In this document: positions 24,201-33,451 of the stretch, one piece after another
How positions within the stretch are numbered: position 1 is the first letter of the stretch
Layout: the number at the start of each line of letters is the position of its first letter
Assembly (NCBI GenBank): GCA_002633005.1
Contig: NMRA01000340.1
Coordinates: 357,435-421,434, forward strand
Length of the DNA stretch: 64,000 nt
Reading direction: 5' to 3'
Source: Phoronis australis
Lineage: Eukaryota > Phoronida > Phoronidae
The notes under the pieces: model-generated
What the model was told of the DNA's origin: nothing
Seen by the model: only the letters and a program-made list of their open reading frames with translations
The model's database searches: none
Program-made: the position numbers and the translations under genes

Positions 24201-26634
24201 TGCCAATCGACAATTTCTGCTTTTGATTTCTTCTTGTACTCCCGTTTTTCGAGTAAATTAAAGCCACTGCTGAATAAAAATGAGTGGACTCACGAAATGT
24301 AACCGCTTTCCACATGTTGTTTTGTAGTTCTAGGCATGCACGAGACGGTCTCGACACCTAACTGGGCTGCGTTCAGTAACGCTAGGACCTACGCTAGTAA
24401 CTAGCTAAAACCTAAACAAAGTCACGTGTTCTCATTTGAAATACACGGCAATATCTCACGTAATTTCGCGAAGTCTTGCTTTTTTAAGTGATATATATTT
24501 ATTGAAGAATACACAGAACATACAAAGAAATAATGACAAACCAAGAAATCGCGAAGCATTATATCTGGGTTGTAAACAATTCATAAATGAAACTAATATA
24601 CATAGAGGTATATACAATTGAGTAGTATCTAATATAAGTATTCCAATACTTACATGTAGATATGCTATTACGAATACATAAAAAACAAAAATATGTACAG
24701 ATTCATGTATGGAAATCAGATGCAACAATATTGATAAACGGTATATTTACTAACGTTGCTTAGGAGGAATTCGTTGAGAACGAGGTCAAGGTTAGGACTA
24801 CCATTCAATAATAATGTAACTCTAGTAGGGATATTATTACAAGAATTGAGAGCGTTAACAATTGATTGGTTTTCATTGAGTGCACGAAAGAGTGAATCTC
24901 TCAGGTATTCGATGAGGAGACATTTGAAGAAAATATGAGGATAAGATTGATGGTCACCACATTTACAGTTTGGAGAGACATTATTAAAGTTGTGCCTGAG
25001 GTCTTGCTTTTTAGCGAGGTCCTATCGTTACTGAACGGGGAGTCTGGTGACAGCTTGTCGCTTGCCACGTGACGTACCTGTTAGCGGTAAATCACTGTTG
25101 CGTATGTATATTGCAGTGGAAAGGAGAAGAATGTAGTTCACCATATCAAAATTCTGTGAAATGTAAAGGGCGGTCAAACAAGTGGTCAAAGAATCCAAAT
25201 ATCCCGGAATTCAACTTATCTCGCATTTTCTTCCGAGTTTCCGTAAACCCAAAGGATTCCGGTAACCTTAACAACCAATGTTGAAGTTACAACTGATCCG
25301 TACGTAGTATATCTTACTCGAACGCGGTTGACTGAACTTGAACTGTCTATGTTCTGAAAACTCTGAGGATTCATCATCGGTTTGAAGTGATTTTCGACCT
25401 CACTGATAATTTCTTAACTGGTAAACATCTACTAATTACCATATTCCATTCAAAGATATTTCATTCAGCGTTTGTGTGCCAATCCCACTATTAACTGAAG
25501 TAATAGTCGGCCAGTTTTTCTAAATGACACTTTTCTCCATCAGTGGATTTTTTCTACAGAGAAATTTTGTTTGAGTGAAAGAAGCAAAAAAATTTGAATT
25601 TTTGCGTGCATGTGATAAACTTTCAAGATTCCGGAAATTCCACAAAGCGACTCCCTTGAACGGGCCTTTTATCGAATGAGCGCAAAAATATGGAATCGTT
25701 ATAATGTTCACTTGAATAAAATCTGCAGAAAATCCCCAGAAAGTGGTACCTGCAATTATTTATTAGAACCTGTGCATTCAATGAATATCAAATCGCAAAC
25801 AAAAATAAGCAATAAACATATTATACACTTTTTTCAAGGATAACATCCTTGGTTTGACGCAAGGACGGCAAGGATTGTTCAAGGGCGGAGGATGGTATCT
25901 GATTGGCATACAGGCACTGTCGGCTGTGATAATCATGGTTTGGAGCATATCCACCTCGTATTTACTTCTTAAGGTGAGATTTTCAAAACTGAAATTGCTC
26001 ATATGCTGTATATTAGATTGTATACCCCATATGCTTATATTTTCGTACGTGTAGAAATGTCTATACTATGTAAACTGCATATACATATACAACAGTTTAT
26101 TATCTTGTACTGCAGTTCTATACAATCCCAACTTTTAATTACGATAGCACGTTTTGACGTTTCAGCATCGCCTTGATACAAAGTTCATCTTTTGAGTTAT
26201 ATTAGTAAAAGCTTTTGTGTAGTCCACAAGTACAGCACTGCTGTACATTTACGTCGGTGTACCGTAAGCATTACAACTGGTTACTATGATATAGATCACT
26301 TTTTCAGTTCCTGGACGTTGTCATAGGACTTCGAGTGTCGAGGGAAGAGGAGCTGTTAGGCTCCGACTTCATTGAACACGGTATAGACAACTTTGACGTC
26401 ACGCAACAACTTCAAGCGAGTCAAAAAGACGAAGTGAAGCCCACACCCGTCTCCAAGTTCTTCAGGGGCGTCTGCTGCCTATGCCGGCGCCGGCGATGCA
26501 AGAATAGTAGTGAGCTAACACTGCAGGGTATATCAAGTAATGCGGTGACCCTCCACCCGAACGATAACTTCGATAATGAGGCGTTCGAGAGAGAACCGCA
26601 TGGCACATTGTCTTTGCATACTAGTTGGCTGTAA
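5612..26634 (+). CDS. Ammonium transporter (Amt/MEP family), gene 1, six exons
   Basis: Joining 5612-5765, 15219-15765, 17173-17378, 19699-19880, 25839-25973 and 26308-26634 gives 516 residues, the usual size for metazoan AMT proteins. Amt/MEP proteins are eleven-span trimeric membrane channels or transporters for ammonium. The N-terminal tail (1-35) has N-glycosylation sequons at N10 and N30, fitting an outside N-terminus. By spacing against E. coli AmtB, F130 and F240 match the periplasmic gate phenylalanines, W170 the binding-site tryptophan, D183 the structural aspartate, H191 and H346 the twin pore histidines and S244 the ammonium-site serine. Signature segments are QSGFGLLESG (50-59), DIAGAGPVHLVGG (183-195), GWLGFNCGS (236-244) and DDPVGVIPVHCVSG (337-350). 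The cytosolic tail starts near 409 with EELLGSDFIEHG (422-433), the family's C-terminal regulatory region. ATG 5612 is chosen because an in-frame TAA lies at 5597-5599 with no other ATG between. All introns are GT-AG. Confidence 0.93.
6168..6224. repeat. (ACGC)n/(AC)n microsatellite
   Basis: A run of ACGC units is flanked on both sides by AC units. It is a simple alternating purine-pyrimidine repeat, the composition that can adopt Z-DNA. No other function is visible. Confidence 0.9.
6931..7112. repeat. Near-perfect fold-back element (182 bases)
   Basis: The left arm starts AAAATGTTGAGCAAAG and the right arm ends CTTTGCTCAATGTTTT. The arms also mirror each other through CTATTGGAACCAAAGAAACC / GGTTTCTTTGGTTCCAATAG and further in through CCGTTTCG / CGAAACGG. 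Almost the entire element folds on itself, leaving only about 40 unpaired bases in the centre. It is non-coding and resembles a young miniature transposon with long terminal inverted repeats. Confidence 0.85.
7668..7715 (+). repeat. GA-rich (GGGA)n tract at a gap edge
   Basis: A purine-only strand of repeated GGGAGG and GGGAGGAA units runs directly into the N gap. G-runs of three or more recur at short intervals, so the strand could form a G-quadruplex or a triplex. This probably caused the sequencing gap. Confidence 0.8.
7716..7836. other. Assembly gap (121 N)
   Basis: The sequence is unknown between the GA-rich tract and 7837. Any open frame crossing it is meaningless. Confidence 0.99.
8044..8990 (-). 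mobile_element. 5'-truncated, frameshifted non-LTR retrotransposon (LINE) relic
   Basis: Read on the minus strand, several broken frames line up in the order of a LINE reverse transcriptase. At 8702-8944 comes a segment ending SHVNDFLFLGITVDKNL, the typical block after the catalytic palm. Next is a frame around 8530-8600 reading HKPLVIPKTNYSITLWGF, the LYxxLIxPxxxYCxxxWG-type block. Then come two more frames (8331-8591 and 8049-8294) ending in LINSIEIKIPAVNRIKS and SFSRSLTYYIISNYD-like C-terminal sequence. Stops and frame changes separate the blocks, so the copy is dead. The YxDD core and all 5' regions are absent. The clade is unresolved; a CR1/L2-like type is most likely. Confidence 0.7.
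13816..13829. promoter_or_regulatory. RFX X-box-like motif 1
   Basis: GTTACCATGGAAAC matches the RFX X-box pattern (GTNRCC-N-RGYAAC type) with one change in the right half. It lies 130 bases upstream of a better match. Binding is inferred from sequence only. Confidence 0.35.
13946..13959. promoter_or_regulatory. RFX X-box-like motif 2
   Basis: GTTACCATGGCAAC is a near-ideal two-half-site X-box, the site bound by RFX factors in ciliated-cell and other metazoan genes. It lies in intron 1 of gene 1, about 1.3 kb before exon 2. Chance occurrence in a window this size is possible. Confidence 0.4.
15219..15765 (+). CDS. Gene 1 exon 2
   Basis: This exon encodes residues 52-233 plus two bases of W234, covering about five membrane spans with the FGLLESG, FMFG, SFATTATTIVSGAMAER and DIAGAGPVHLVGG motifs. 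It carries F130, W170, D183 and the first pore histidine H191. The acceptor is TTCAG|GTTTTG and the donor TTGTG|GTAAGC, phase 2. It has exactly the same length (547 bases) as exon 2 of gene 2. Confidence 0.95.
15766..17172 (+). other. Gene 1 intron 2 (1407 bases)
   Basis: Phase-2 intron between the two halves of the LWWGWLGF motif. Its only recognisable content is a copy of the family A miniature element at 16836-17083, which ends about 90 bases before the acceptor. The rest shows nothing that I can support. Confidence 0.8.
16836..17083. repeat. Miniature inverted-repeat element, family A copy 2
   Basis: The left end is CATGCGCGCACACAG and the right end GCTGGGTGCGGGCATG, which are inverted. 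Internal words shared with the other copies include AAGTCCACTAAAA, TTCATAGCTCTGAA and TCGAGCCCCCCATTTTTTA. It sits very close to the 3' splice site of intron 2. Confidence 0.6.
17173..17378 (+). CDS. Gene 1 exon 3
   Basis: This exon completes W234 and encodes residues 235-302 plus one base of A303. It includes GWLGFNCGSTFGISGGKWKL, with F240 and S244 at the positions of the AmtB gate phenylalanine and ammonium-site serine, followed by SSMSGGAMAFILSYIKTKRF and a membrane span ending LASLVSCT. The acceptor is ACCCACAG and the donor CTG|GTAAGC, phase 1. The opening matches the partial exon 3 of gene 2 almost residue for residue. Confidence 0.94.
17379..19698 (+). other. Gene 1 intron 3 (2320 bases)
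   Basis: Phase-1 intron with a GTAAGC donor and an AAATTACAG acceptor. It holds a degenerate tRNA-like repeat at 18743-18800 on the minus strand. No exon is supported. Confidence 0.8.
18743..18800 (-). repeat. Degenerate tRNA-derived repeat
   Basis: On the minus strand GCTAGCAGAGCGTTCGACTG resembles a tRNA D-arm with an A-box, and ATGTTCGAATCTG resembles a B-box, at tRNA-like spacing. The T-stem does not pair, so this is not a working tRNA. It is most likely the head of a SINE or a tRNA pseudogene. Confidence 0.35.
19699..19880 (+). CDS. Gene 1 exon 4
   Basis: This exon encodes residues 303 (completed) to 363: SCALVHPWEALIIGGVG, then DDPVGVIPVHCVSGVWSILAVGLL. H346 is the second pore histidine. 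The residue after it is Cys where most family members have Gly. The acceptor is ATTACAG and the donor AAC|GTAAGA, phase 0. Confidence 0.93.
20563..20817 (+). other. Unrecognised 84-codon open frame inside intron 4
   Basis: An ATG with A at -3 opens a frame beginning MSEANTLSLNDVPGG and ending HLPHYFQQ. I see no known domain, signal peptide or membrane span. It lies inside an intron of gene 1, on the same strand. It may be chance, a relic of a mobile element or a retained exon; I favour chance or relic. Confidence 0.15.
21317..21433. repeat. Fold-back inverted repeat (117 bases)
   Basis: The outer arms CAAAACGTACCG / CGGTACGTTTTG and the inner arms CATGAAGTAATATCCCAC / GTGGGATATTACTTCATG are perfect inverted pairs separated by a mismatched bulge. 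The centre contains a further small inverted pair, ATTCGG / CCCGGAAT. It is non-coding. Confidence 0.8.
22504..22747. repeat. Miniature inverted-repeat element, family A copy 3
   Basis: The left end GGGTGCACCCCC and the right end GGGTGCGCGCATTC form inverted termini. Shared internal words are AAAAGGTCCGC, AAAAAGTCTGAG, GTTTTTTTCAGTCCTC and TACGAGCCCC. It is diverged from copies 1 and 2. Confidence 0.55.
23441..23530. repeat. 30-base tandem repeat, three copies
   Basis: Three consecutive 30-base units begin TTGCCACGCCTTT and continue GTGTCATTCAAC, differing at a few positions. It is a minisatellite with no spacers, so it is not a CRISPR array. Confidence 0.9.
23578..23690. repeat. Family C repeat copy (CGCGAGACCTTGC type)
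   Basis: Shared blocks with 24370-25037 are ACGTGCTCTCATT, GCAATAT and GAATCTCGCGAGACCTTGCTTTCTA, then a TAGCGTTA block. The outer ends are diverged. It belongs to the same dispersed family as the copies at 34569-34647 and 37231-37340. Confidence 0.45.
24370..25037. mobile_element. Family C miniature transposon, split by a LINE insertion
   Basis: Terminal inverted repeats lie at 24370-24390 (CGTTCAGTAACGCTAGGACC...) and 25017-25037 (the reverse complement with one mismatch). Removing the 516-base insertion and one copy of the 12-base target duplication restores an element of about 140 bases. The interior has the CACGTGTTCTCATTTGAAA and CGCGAAGTCTTGC blocks shared with other copies in this window. 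Confidence 0.75.
24485..25000 (-). mobile_element. 5'-truncated LINE fragment with 12-base target duplication
   Basis: The insert is flanked by GTCTTGCTTTTT at 24473-24484 and 25001-25012. On the minus strand its first 250 or so bases encode the C-terminal end of a non-LTR polyprotein: CKCGDHQSYPHIFFKC, a C-x-C-x7-H-x4-C finger, followed by LLNGSPNLDLVLNEFLLSNV. A 3' untranslated region follows and ends with AATAAATATATA near 24490, containing a polyadenylation signal. Truncation plus the duplication indicates target-primed reverse transcription. Confidence 0.75.
25839..25973 (+). CDS. Gene 1 exon 5
   Basis: This exon encodes residues 364-408 (45 codons): DNILGLTQGRQGLFKGGGWYL, the loop before the last membrane span, then IQALSAVIIMVWSISTSYLLLK, the last span. 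The acceptor is TTTTTTCAAG, slightly weaker than CAG, and the donor AAG|GTGAGA. Phase is 0 on both sides, so the exon could be skipped without a frameshift, but the protein would lose its last span. Confidence 0.9.
25974..26307 (+). other. Gene 1 intron 5 (334 bases)
   Basis: Phase-0 intron with a GTGAGA donor and a TTTTTCAG acceptor. No repeat or other feature is seen. Confidence 0.85.
26308..26634 (+). CDS. Gene 1 exon 6 (cytosolic tail and stop)
   Basis: This exon encodes residues 409-516 and the TAA stop. It opens with FLDVVIGLRVSREEELLGSD and an EHG motif, the conserved regulatory start of Amt C-tails. A long polar tail with no family-wide conservation follows. That tail contains a Cys-Arg cluster CCLCRRRRCK at 464-473, a candidate palmitoylation or membrane-contact site, and an acidic DNFDNEAFE stretch at 494-502. 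Confidence 0.92.
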   Translation, partial: FLDVVIGLRVSREEELLGSDFIEHGIDNFDVTQQLQASQKDEVKPTPVSKFFRGVCCLCRRRRCKNSSELTLQGISSNAVTLHPNDNFDNEAFEREPHGTLSLHTSWL

Positions 26635-26689
26635 TACTTTACCGAAAAGATGGATATCAGTTTACTGATAACGTTTAACTTTTAGTCAG

Positions 26690-26837
26690 GTCCCTAACTC
26701 CTTACCTCGGTTTTAAATATACATCCATAAAGCATAAAAATAGTTCCAGGCGATCAGTGCAATATGCCCATCTGAATGGCCTTCGCACGTCTGGTACAAC
26801 GTGTACTGGACAGCTCGCAATTATTTTTTATAAAGAC
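26690..26837 (+). mobile_element. SINE fragment (3' part), copy S3
   Basis: Shared blocks with the SINE at 47853-48088 are GTCAGGTC, CTCGGTTTTAA, ATAAAGCATAAAAA, GTTCCAGG, a GGTACAACGTGTAC segment and GCAATTATTT. The tRNA-derived head is absent, as expected for a 5'-truncated insertion. It lies in the immediate 3' flank of gene 1. Confidence 0.7.
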
Positions 26838-29800
26838 AAATACATGTATACACCTTTGGTTACATTAAATGAAAGAAAGAACAAAATCGGTCGTAACAGC
26901 AAAGTTTTTTAAAAATCACCCCCGCCACGTAGTGGCTGAATACAAAACTACTTTTAATAACAAATATCTGCGGTGTATTTACATTAACCAAGTGAACAGC
27001 ACAGACTTTCAAGCTGTTTAAAACGAAATACTAGGGGAACGATGATGTTTTGTTGACAGAAAGCATGGCGGTGAAACAAGATATTGTGAGGTGAAAATTA
27101 GGTGGACATAGGCAGACCTCAATTCTGAACTTGTTTTCATCGGCAATTCTATAGATACCCACTAATATCACAATCCACGACAAACCACAGAGCTGTAAAA
27201 CATACAAATTCAACATATCAATTCAACTTCGTCAACCTATGATCGCCAGGTCAGTCATCAAATTCCCTGCTCGGCCTCCTTCGGCCCTTCATCGCAGTGA
27301 AGTAAAGGGAATTTTCAACAGTAGCACGTTTGCAGCAATTAGGGTGAGCCGCGTAGAAATATAACCTTTGTTAGCCCAAGTTGTTGGAGACATGCAAGGG
27401 GTAAAAACACTAATATTGATCCCCATTTTACTAAATTATTGGCAATCCTAGATTGCCATTTTTTCTTGATATGGCAATGTTCCAATATTTTTTAATTAAT
27501 AGTATACGGAGGAATATTAGATGGACAAATTAATTTAATGAAATTTGTGTGAAAAAGATTTGTTGTTAAATTAAAGAAGTGTTGACACCAGTCATTTAAT
27601 AATAAAAGTGGCGTTAATAAAGTAACATTAAATCTGTTCATCTGGACAAAAACGTTGCAAGATCCCAATCGTAATCGCGTATGTCTACTGAAAGCGCTGT
27701 ACACGAAACATCTAACATGGTATATGAATATAAACAAGAAATAAATCATGAATTGTTTTGTCGTCATTTCTTCATTCTGACTTTAATCATGAAAATATAC
27801 TTCAGGTATTATTGGAGACTCCTAGGGACACGACCGAAAGTAAAACCCATTATTTTGTTTCTCTCCTTTCTCATAGATAGCAAAAATACCCCAAACCTTG
27901 GTAGTAGCACCGCTAAGCGACCTTAACGATTTCTAAACCGCACTCCTTGCGATAACCCTATCTTGTTGCGGCACCATAGTGTTCAGTTTATCTTGGATTA
28001 AAAATGATGAAAATTAATACATAGCTGAATAATGCACTTTCAATCAGACACAGCGTTGCATAAGACTGGTTTATCTCATATAACAGGACTCTTGAAGCCA
28101 CTCATTCAAAAACTTAGCTGGCATGCTGTTATTAATTCAAGCATATAAACCGAACCATAAGTGTCTTACTGAGTTCAGATTTATTTAAGTATTGATATAA
28201 CACGAGGAATGGGTTCATATAAAATCTAGAGTTGCATATCAACCTACACGTAACATCCAACATCACAGCTGAACTTCCTTCCCTATACTGCCAAGGGCGA
28301 TATCGACCTGAAGACAGACAGACAGGCAACTGATCGGACCGTGTTCCAAGTGCAAGATTCCGCACGGGTAAACAGTATGAATGTAGACATGTAAGTAAAT
28401 TGCGTAGAAGCATCCATAAATGTTGTCTCAAACAAAGCAGCTATAAAAACACATTCCGTTATCCAAGAAGGAAACTTTTGATTTAGACTGCTTAAAGCGA
28501 TAAAGTTAGACTCATCTTGTTTGCGGAGCCATTAAACAAGTTGCAGTGCGACTGAGGAGTTGCGCCGGAGGATTGCGAAACTGTTCGAGAACAGGTAAAG
28601 GTGGAATTGCAAACGATGATGGTTGGAATGTGGCGGTACAGGGAGCACTAAAGTGATGGCAACCAAGGGCAATTGTAAATTTTATGACGACGTAGACTTA
28701 GAAATAATGGACATCGGTGATGGCAGCCGGGGTGCGTGGTGACAGTGGTGGTGAGATGGGATGGGCTTGCATAGGAGGAGGCGAGTGGGGCAACCAGCAT
28801 GCAAAGCAAACGTTCCCACACACCTCCCTGCTGTAGATGAGTTCGAATTGAAATTATTTTTTCAAGAATTTTACTAAAATGTGTTTGATTCCAGTGGCGC
28901 AAAAAAAAACAGACCAATGTCCTCGTCGCGGTGTGGTAATCATAGTAACATTATGCTTCCAAAGGTGTCTGGCCACGGCCCTGTTGTATTTTCGGAGTTT
29001 TCACGTAGCCATTAACTGCTAACAGATGCTATTTATTTGGTCAAATAGACCTTTACTCGTTACCCGCCTCCAATGGACATTTGAGCTCGCAGATAAAAAA
29101 CAAGAGATTCACATTTCGTTAAATTTGCAACGTTACCCATCACCCACGTTGTTATCTGACACCTAGCTGTTACGGTAGTCACTTAGTCCGGAGACAATAG
29201 GAATTTGAGTCAACATACGTCTACTGGGACTGATTGCGCCAACGCGACGATGGTTCCTGTCACTAGTTGAAGGGAATGTCCGGTTCACAAAGTGCACAAA
29301 GTTATTTCAGGGTATTTTTTGTTCTGATTAAAGAAACACGGCTTAACATCAGATTATCCATTAAATGATATTTACTGAAAGTCCCTAGTGACAGTACATG
29401 TATGCATCAGAGGCTTGTGGCAATATTTCACGTGCGCCAACTACAGACAAGAGCGATTCATGCGAAACACAATATTGCGACTCGAGAGAAAACAAGGTGG
29501 CCACAATTTTGTCGTAGTCTGTGTACAACTGGCGAGTTAGACCAGGATCGAAGGAGATGACGGGCTTTTTAATATATACATTTAGATAAATCTATACAAA
29601 ATATCGTTTCGGTTAGAACTTAAACCATCATCCGTGCTGACAGACAGAACGATAGGAGACAACAGACAATTGAGAGGGAATAGAGATATTAGACGGAGGC
29701 TATAGACCCAATTCACGCGGCGGGCATTAAAATCCAAAGCGAGGCTGACTGTGATAAATCAAAGCGGAAGTTGGCATTGCGTGAGTTAAATGGCCGGTCT

Positions 29801-30502
29801 TTGGAGTCCAACCTGAATATTAAATCCTAAAAATGTGTCAATAATTAACCATAGAGACGTAGAAAAATACATTAAAGAACAAGTCAATGCACCAAAGAGT
29901 TGTCTGACGAAAGGATATCAGTTTTTTTTTTCGGAAAACTAGGTTCGAAACATGAAAAGTAAATATGACCAAATTGCTGCGATCGTAGTGTTACGGATTA
30001 GGTATCATGCTGAATGCAGAGTTACGTTTCTTCTTATAAATAAAATGCTTTCTACACGAACCAGGTCATCTGGTCGTATTGTTGACGAGTTGAAGATACA
30101 GTATATTCGACAGTGGTGGCTCATAGCATTTTGCTGCAATGTGCAACTAGTCACATTTGGTTTAATTTGTTGATCAAGAATATTAACATCAAGCATAGCC
30201 TAGGCCCTGGTGAGGTAGGAACTACCGGGACTAACAGTTGATTTGCCATTGATCTGCAAGAATAATTGATATTATTAAATATATATTTTGATTAAGATAA
30301 AAAACCAGGCTCGCAATTGAAAATAAAAATTATATGACCATCAATTCTACTTTCTTGGTTTTAATAATTACGTCTATTTCATGTGTTATATTTTTCAAAT
30401 ATCAATCTGGACCAATTTGAATTGTAAAATTAAAACACCTAATTCTTTCGTCCAAAGCATAACCTCGTTGTAGAACTCAATTTCAGTTAACTCGACAGAA
30501 CA

Positions 30503-30660
30503 CAATGGCGGATTTAGAGGGGAGCCAAGGGGGCCATGCCCCCCCCCTAAAATTCTCCCAGATTCCATTTGGCAGTTCAGGAGCGCGAAAGTCTGACGGG
30601 CAAAATCCTGGCTAATACTCTGCCTTGGCCCCCCTCATTCAAAGTCCTGGATCCCCCTGG
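30503..30660 (+). repeat. hAT-like miniature element, copy 1
   Basis: The left end CAATGGCGGATTTAG and the right end CCTGGATCCCCCTGG are inverted versions of a CAGTGGCGGATCCAGG-type terminus often seen on non-autonomous hAT elements. Shared internal words with the reversed copy at 59173-59331 are GGGGGCCATG, CATTTGGCAGTTCAGGAG, TGACGGGCAAAATCCTGGC and ATACTCTGCC. The right end is diverged. No 8-base duplication is obvious. Confidence 0.6.
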
Positions 30661-33348
30661 AACAACCATAGTTATCATGTTTCTTCAGAGGCTTCGTTCA
30701 TATCCGAGGGGAAAGCTGCCTGTAAGGCCTTCTGAGAGCGGAACGTTTCGCCGACTGAGTGACGGGTCAGTGAAAAATCTACTGACCTCCCGATCACCAT
30801 CAATAGCACCCCCGCCCTGTTGCAAGTTCTCATATGCTCTGTCTCAAGTAGCATTTTGTGCTTTTTCAAATTGTCACCTCTGTGGTCACAGGTGATTTGA
30901 ACCGTACGGAGACAAATTTTCAATCACTACGGGAATTTTTAGGACTCGTGGGGCGGGGAATTTTGCGTGATTTTTTGAGAGGGGAATAGGGCCGATATTT
31001 GACCCCAAATCGAGGGATTGAAGGCTCTGTCCTTTTTGTAAAGAAAAATGCATCGTGTTTCAATCCCTAGTCATGAAAACACAGCCTGGCTGGCCGAAGA
31101 TTCTCCGGTCCTCGTTGCTATGATGCTCGGCAACCGAGATGCGACAAATTATGATTCGAAAACAGTTAAAAATTTTACACGGACATGTTTCCCTGCGTAT
31201 GGCAAGGACCCAACTCTCCCGAATCCCAACGTCCTTAGGGATTGTAAAACAGACAGTTGAGTGCCCGTATTTTTTCTAGCCGTTCGAGCAACGCGGAGTA
31301 CAACTACGCGTATAAGCCAACAGAGCTATCGTAGCGACCCTCGTTTTGGAACGCGTCTCCTGTCGGCGTGAATTGGGTCTATACTCAGCTTGCGATTGAT
31401 TTTCGCAATGCACGTGTCCTTTGTTGTGAAAACGGCACTCACTGCTTACACATAAAGAATCCCCACGCATCCTCAAATCTGAAGCATTTACTTGCATCAC
31501 ACAATCAATGAATATCACGTCAACCAGACTAAAGCTCTGACCATGACTCCTGCCATACAGGAATTTGCGTGGACCTCTCCCCAATCTCTCGTGTCCCTCT
31601 CAATGTTTCAGACTGTGTAGATTTCTGCTATCTGTTGTCTCCATTGATCGTGCCTGTCAGAGTGACGATAGTTTTACCAAAACGTTTGTTTGTAAATAGT
31701 TATGTAAATTTGTGTATTAAAGAGTTCGTCACCACCTTCCTGTCTAAAGAAAGAAGTACATGAAGTCAGAGAAGAATTGTGTTCAGGAGGAAACAGCTCT
31801 GCTGGCGTGTTTTCTGTTAATCAGGCATAACCAATACATTCTCGATGATAAATGAATTGACTGTTTCCATGAGCAAAAGTGCTGAACGATTAATAAAAAC
31901 CAAGCTACACAAGTTGTTCACTTCCCAATGGGGATCATGATCTTTTGTAAAAATAAAGTGTTTCCATGGAAAATTAAAAAATATGAAGGTTCACAAAAAG
32001 GCCATAGTCTGTTTTACAAGTACTTTTGAATACAGAGGCATACTTATAAAATCTTAATGGTCTAGATTATTTATTGGATGCTACGATAGGGGTTTAGTCA
32101 ACCACCCAACGTTTTCTCAGGTGAGAAACGTCCAATACTGGCATGCGGTTGCAAACCCTGTTCAGTTCTCGGTCCCAAGAGTTCTGTCTCTGCTGGAGTT
32201 CCGTCAAGACAAATCTCCAACAGGTTGCTTCCAAATCAATTTGCTTCCGTATAAAGGTGAGTAAAAAATGATGACGTGTTTGAAAGTTGAAAAAGTTAAA
32301 TGGAAGGCAATTCATTGTTAGCAGTTATGACGAATTATTTTGTAATAGACCTAGGATTCTCTAGTTATAGGATTTTCCAGCTGTAAGATTAGTTTAAAAG
32401 TAATTACGTCAGTGAGTTTGCACTGTGCGTAGGCCTGCAAGCAAGCTAAAAGTGTTGCGTTTATTCCAACAGATATTCAAGCATCGGATATTCAGGCCTA
32501 CACGAATCATTGACTATTCCACTATTAATTCCTGATCAGATGTTTATCTCTATTGTTTTTGTTGCATATGCCGTTCCGAATATCTTGAAAATTAATTCTA
32601 TGTGTCGAAGAAGTGTTCGATTGTTTCCGTTTGATAATTCTCGTCGGTAAAATTTGTAGAATACGTGGCATTGGTGCCCGTTTACTGATCATGCTCAGTC
32701 GGCCAAACTTCCTCTATATTCGTCCTCCGAAAATCAAGAATCCACGTTGGAGACATTGTCGGGTATTCAATAAGTTGTACCTACAAAAGGGGCTTGTGCC
32801 CGCAGCTATTTTGTTGTAAAACTCAGCAAAAGTCTTCTAGAAAAGCATCGTATTTCATCGAAAGCGTGGCTGGATAAAACTTCAGTATAATGCCGATGTG
32901 GCACTGGTCAGTTTACTGAGCATTCAGTTGTTTATATTCCCGATATGAACATATTCAGTGTTACGGTTAACCGGTCACGGATTTATTACCCATCTGCTTA
33001 CAGTTTGACCAGCTGACGTCGCGAATACTCCCCGAGCCATTGTTTTATTGAAGCAAACACAAACATTCAGAACTTCTGTGTGGAGTATGCATGTGTCGCA
33101 AATAATACCTTATACCAGGCCGTAATGATACATCCATACAGTGTAAGACCTGTCGCCACCAATCTTCACAAATAAATGAACTGATTACACCGAAGACACA
33201 GCGAAAATACTCTTTGGACGCACTTTCAGCCATTACCTTAAAGAGGGCGCTATAAGCATTTTGCATGTTGAACAATTCTCATCGCGATCGGTGCGTTCAG
33301 TCAGCAGTTAATGGTCGAGATCAGCTGGTTATAGACGAATGAATACAA

Positions 33349-33451
33349 ATGTCTAACCACACCGCTATTAGAGCTGATGGACACTTGATGAGTTGGGACG
33401 ATGCCACGTGGGTTCTCACAAGCTCCTTCGTCATTTTTACCATGCAGTCAG
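33349..33451 (+). CDS. Gene 2 exon 1
   Basis: This exon encodes residues 1-34 plus one base of G35: MSNHTAIRADGHLM, then SWDDATWVLTSSFVIFTMQSG. The donor is TCAG|GTAAGT, phase 1, at the same codon as in gene 1. A short upstream open frame, ATG at 33339 to TAA at 33354-33356, overlaps this start in another frame. Confidence 0.86.

Larger units (their letters stand above)
19881..25838 (+). other. Gene 1 intron 4 (5958 bases)
   Basis: Phase-0 intron. Its contents in order are an unrecognised 84-codon frame (20563-20817), a fold-back (21317-21433), the family A copy 3 (22504-22747), a 30-base tandem triplet (23441-23530), a family C repeat copy (23578-23690) and a family C miniature transposon interrupted by a LINE fragment (24370-25037). 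The stretch 25040-25838 shows nothing that I can support. Confidence 0.8.
26635..33348. other. Spacer between gene 1 and gene 2
   Basis: It contains the gene 1 3' region with a possible ATTAAA signal near 26865, a SINE fragment (26690-26837) and a hAT-like miniature element (30503-30660). No exon is supported. A short inverted pair AATTCCCT / AGGGAATT lies near 27260-27312. The remaining sequence shows nothing that I can name. Confidence 0.6.

Noticed and set aside
29560-29830. Possible retroelement 3' tail (TATCGTTTCGGTTAGAACTTAAACCATC region)
   Set aside because: It resembles tails of some Penelope-like elements when reversed, but no coding remnant or defined end supports it.
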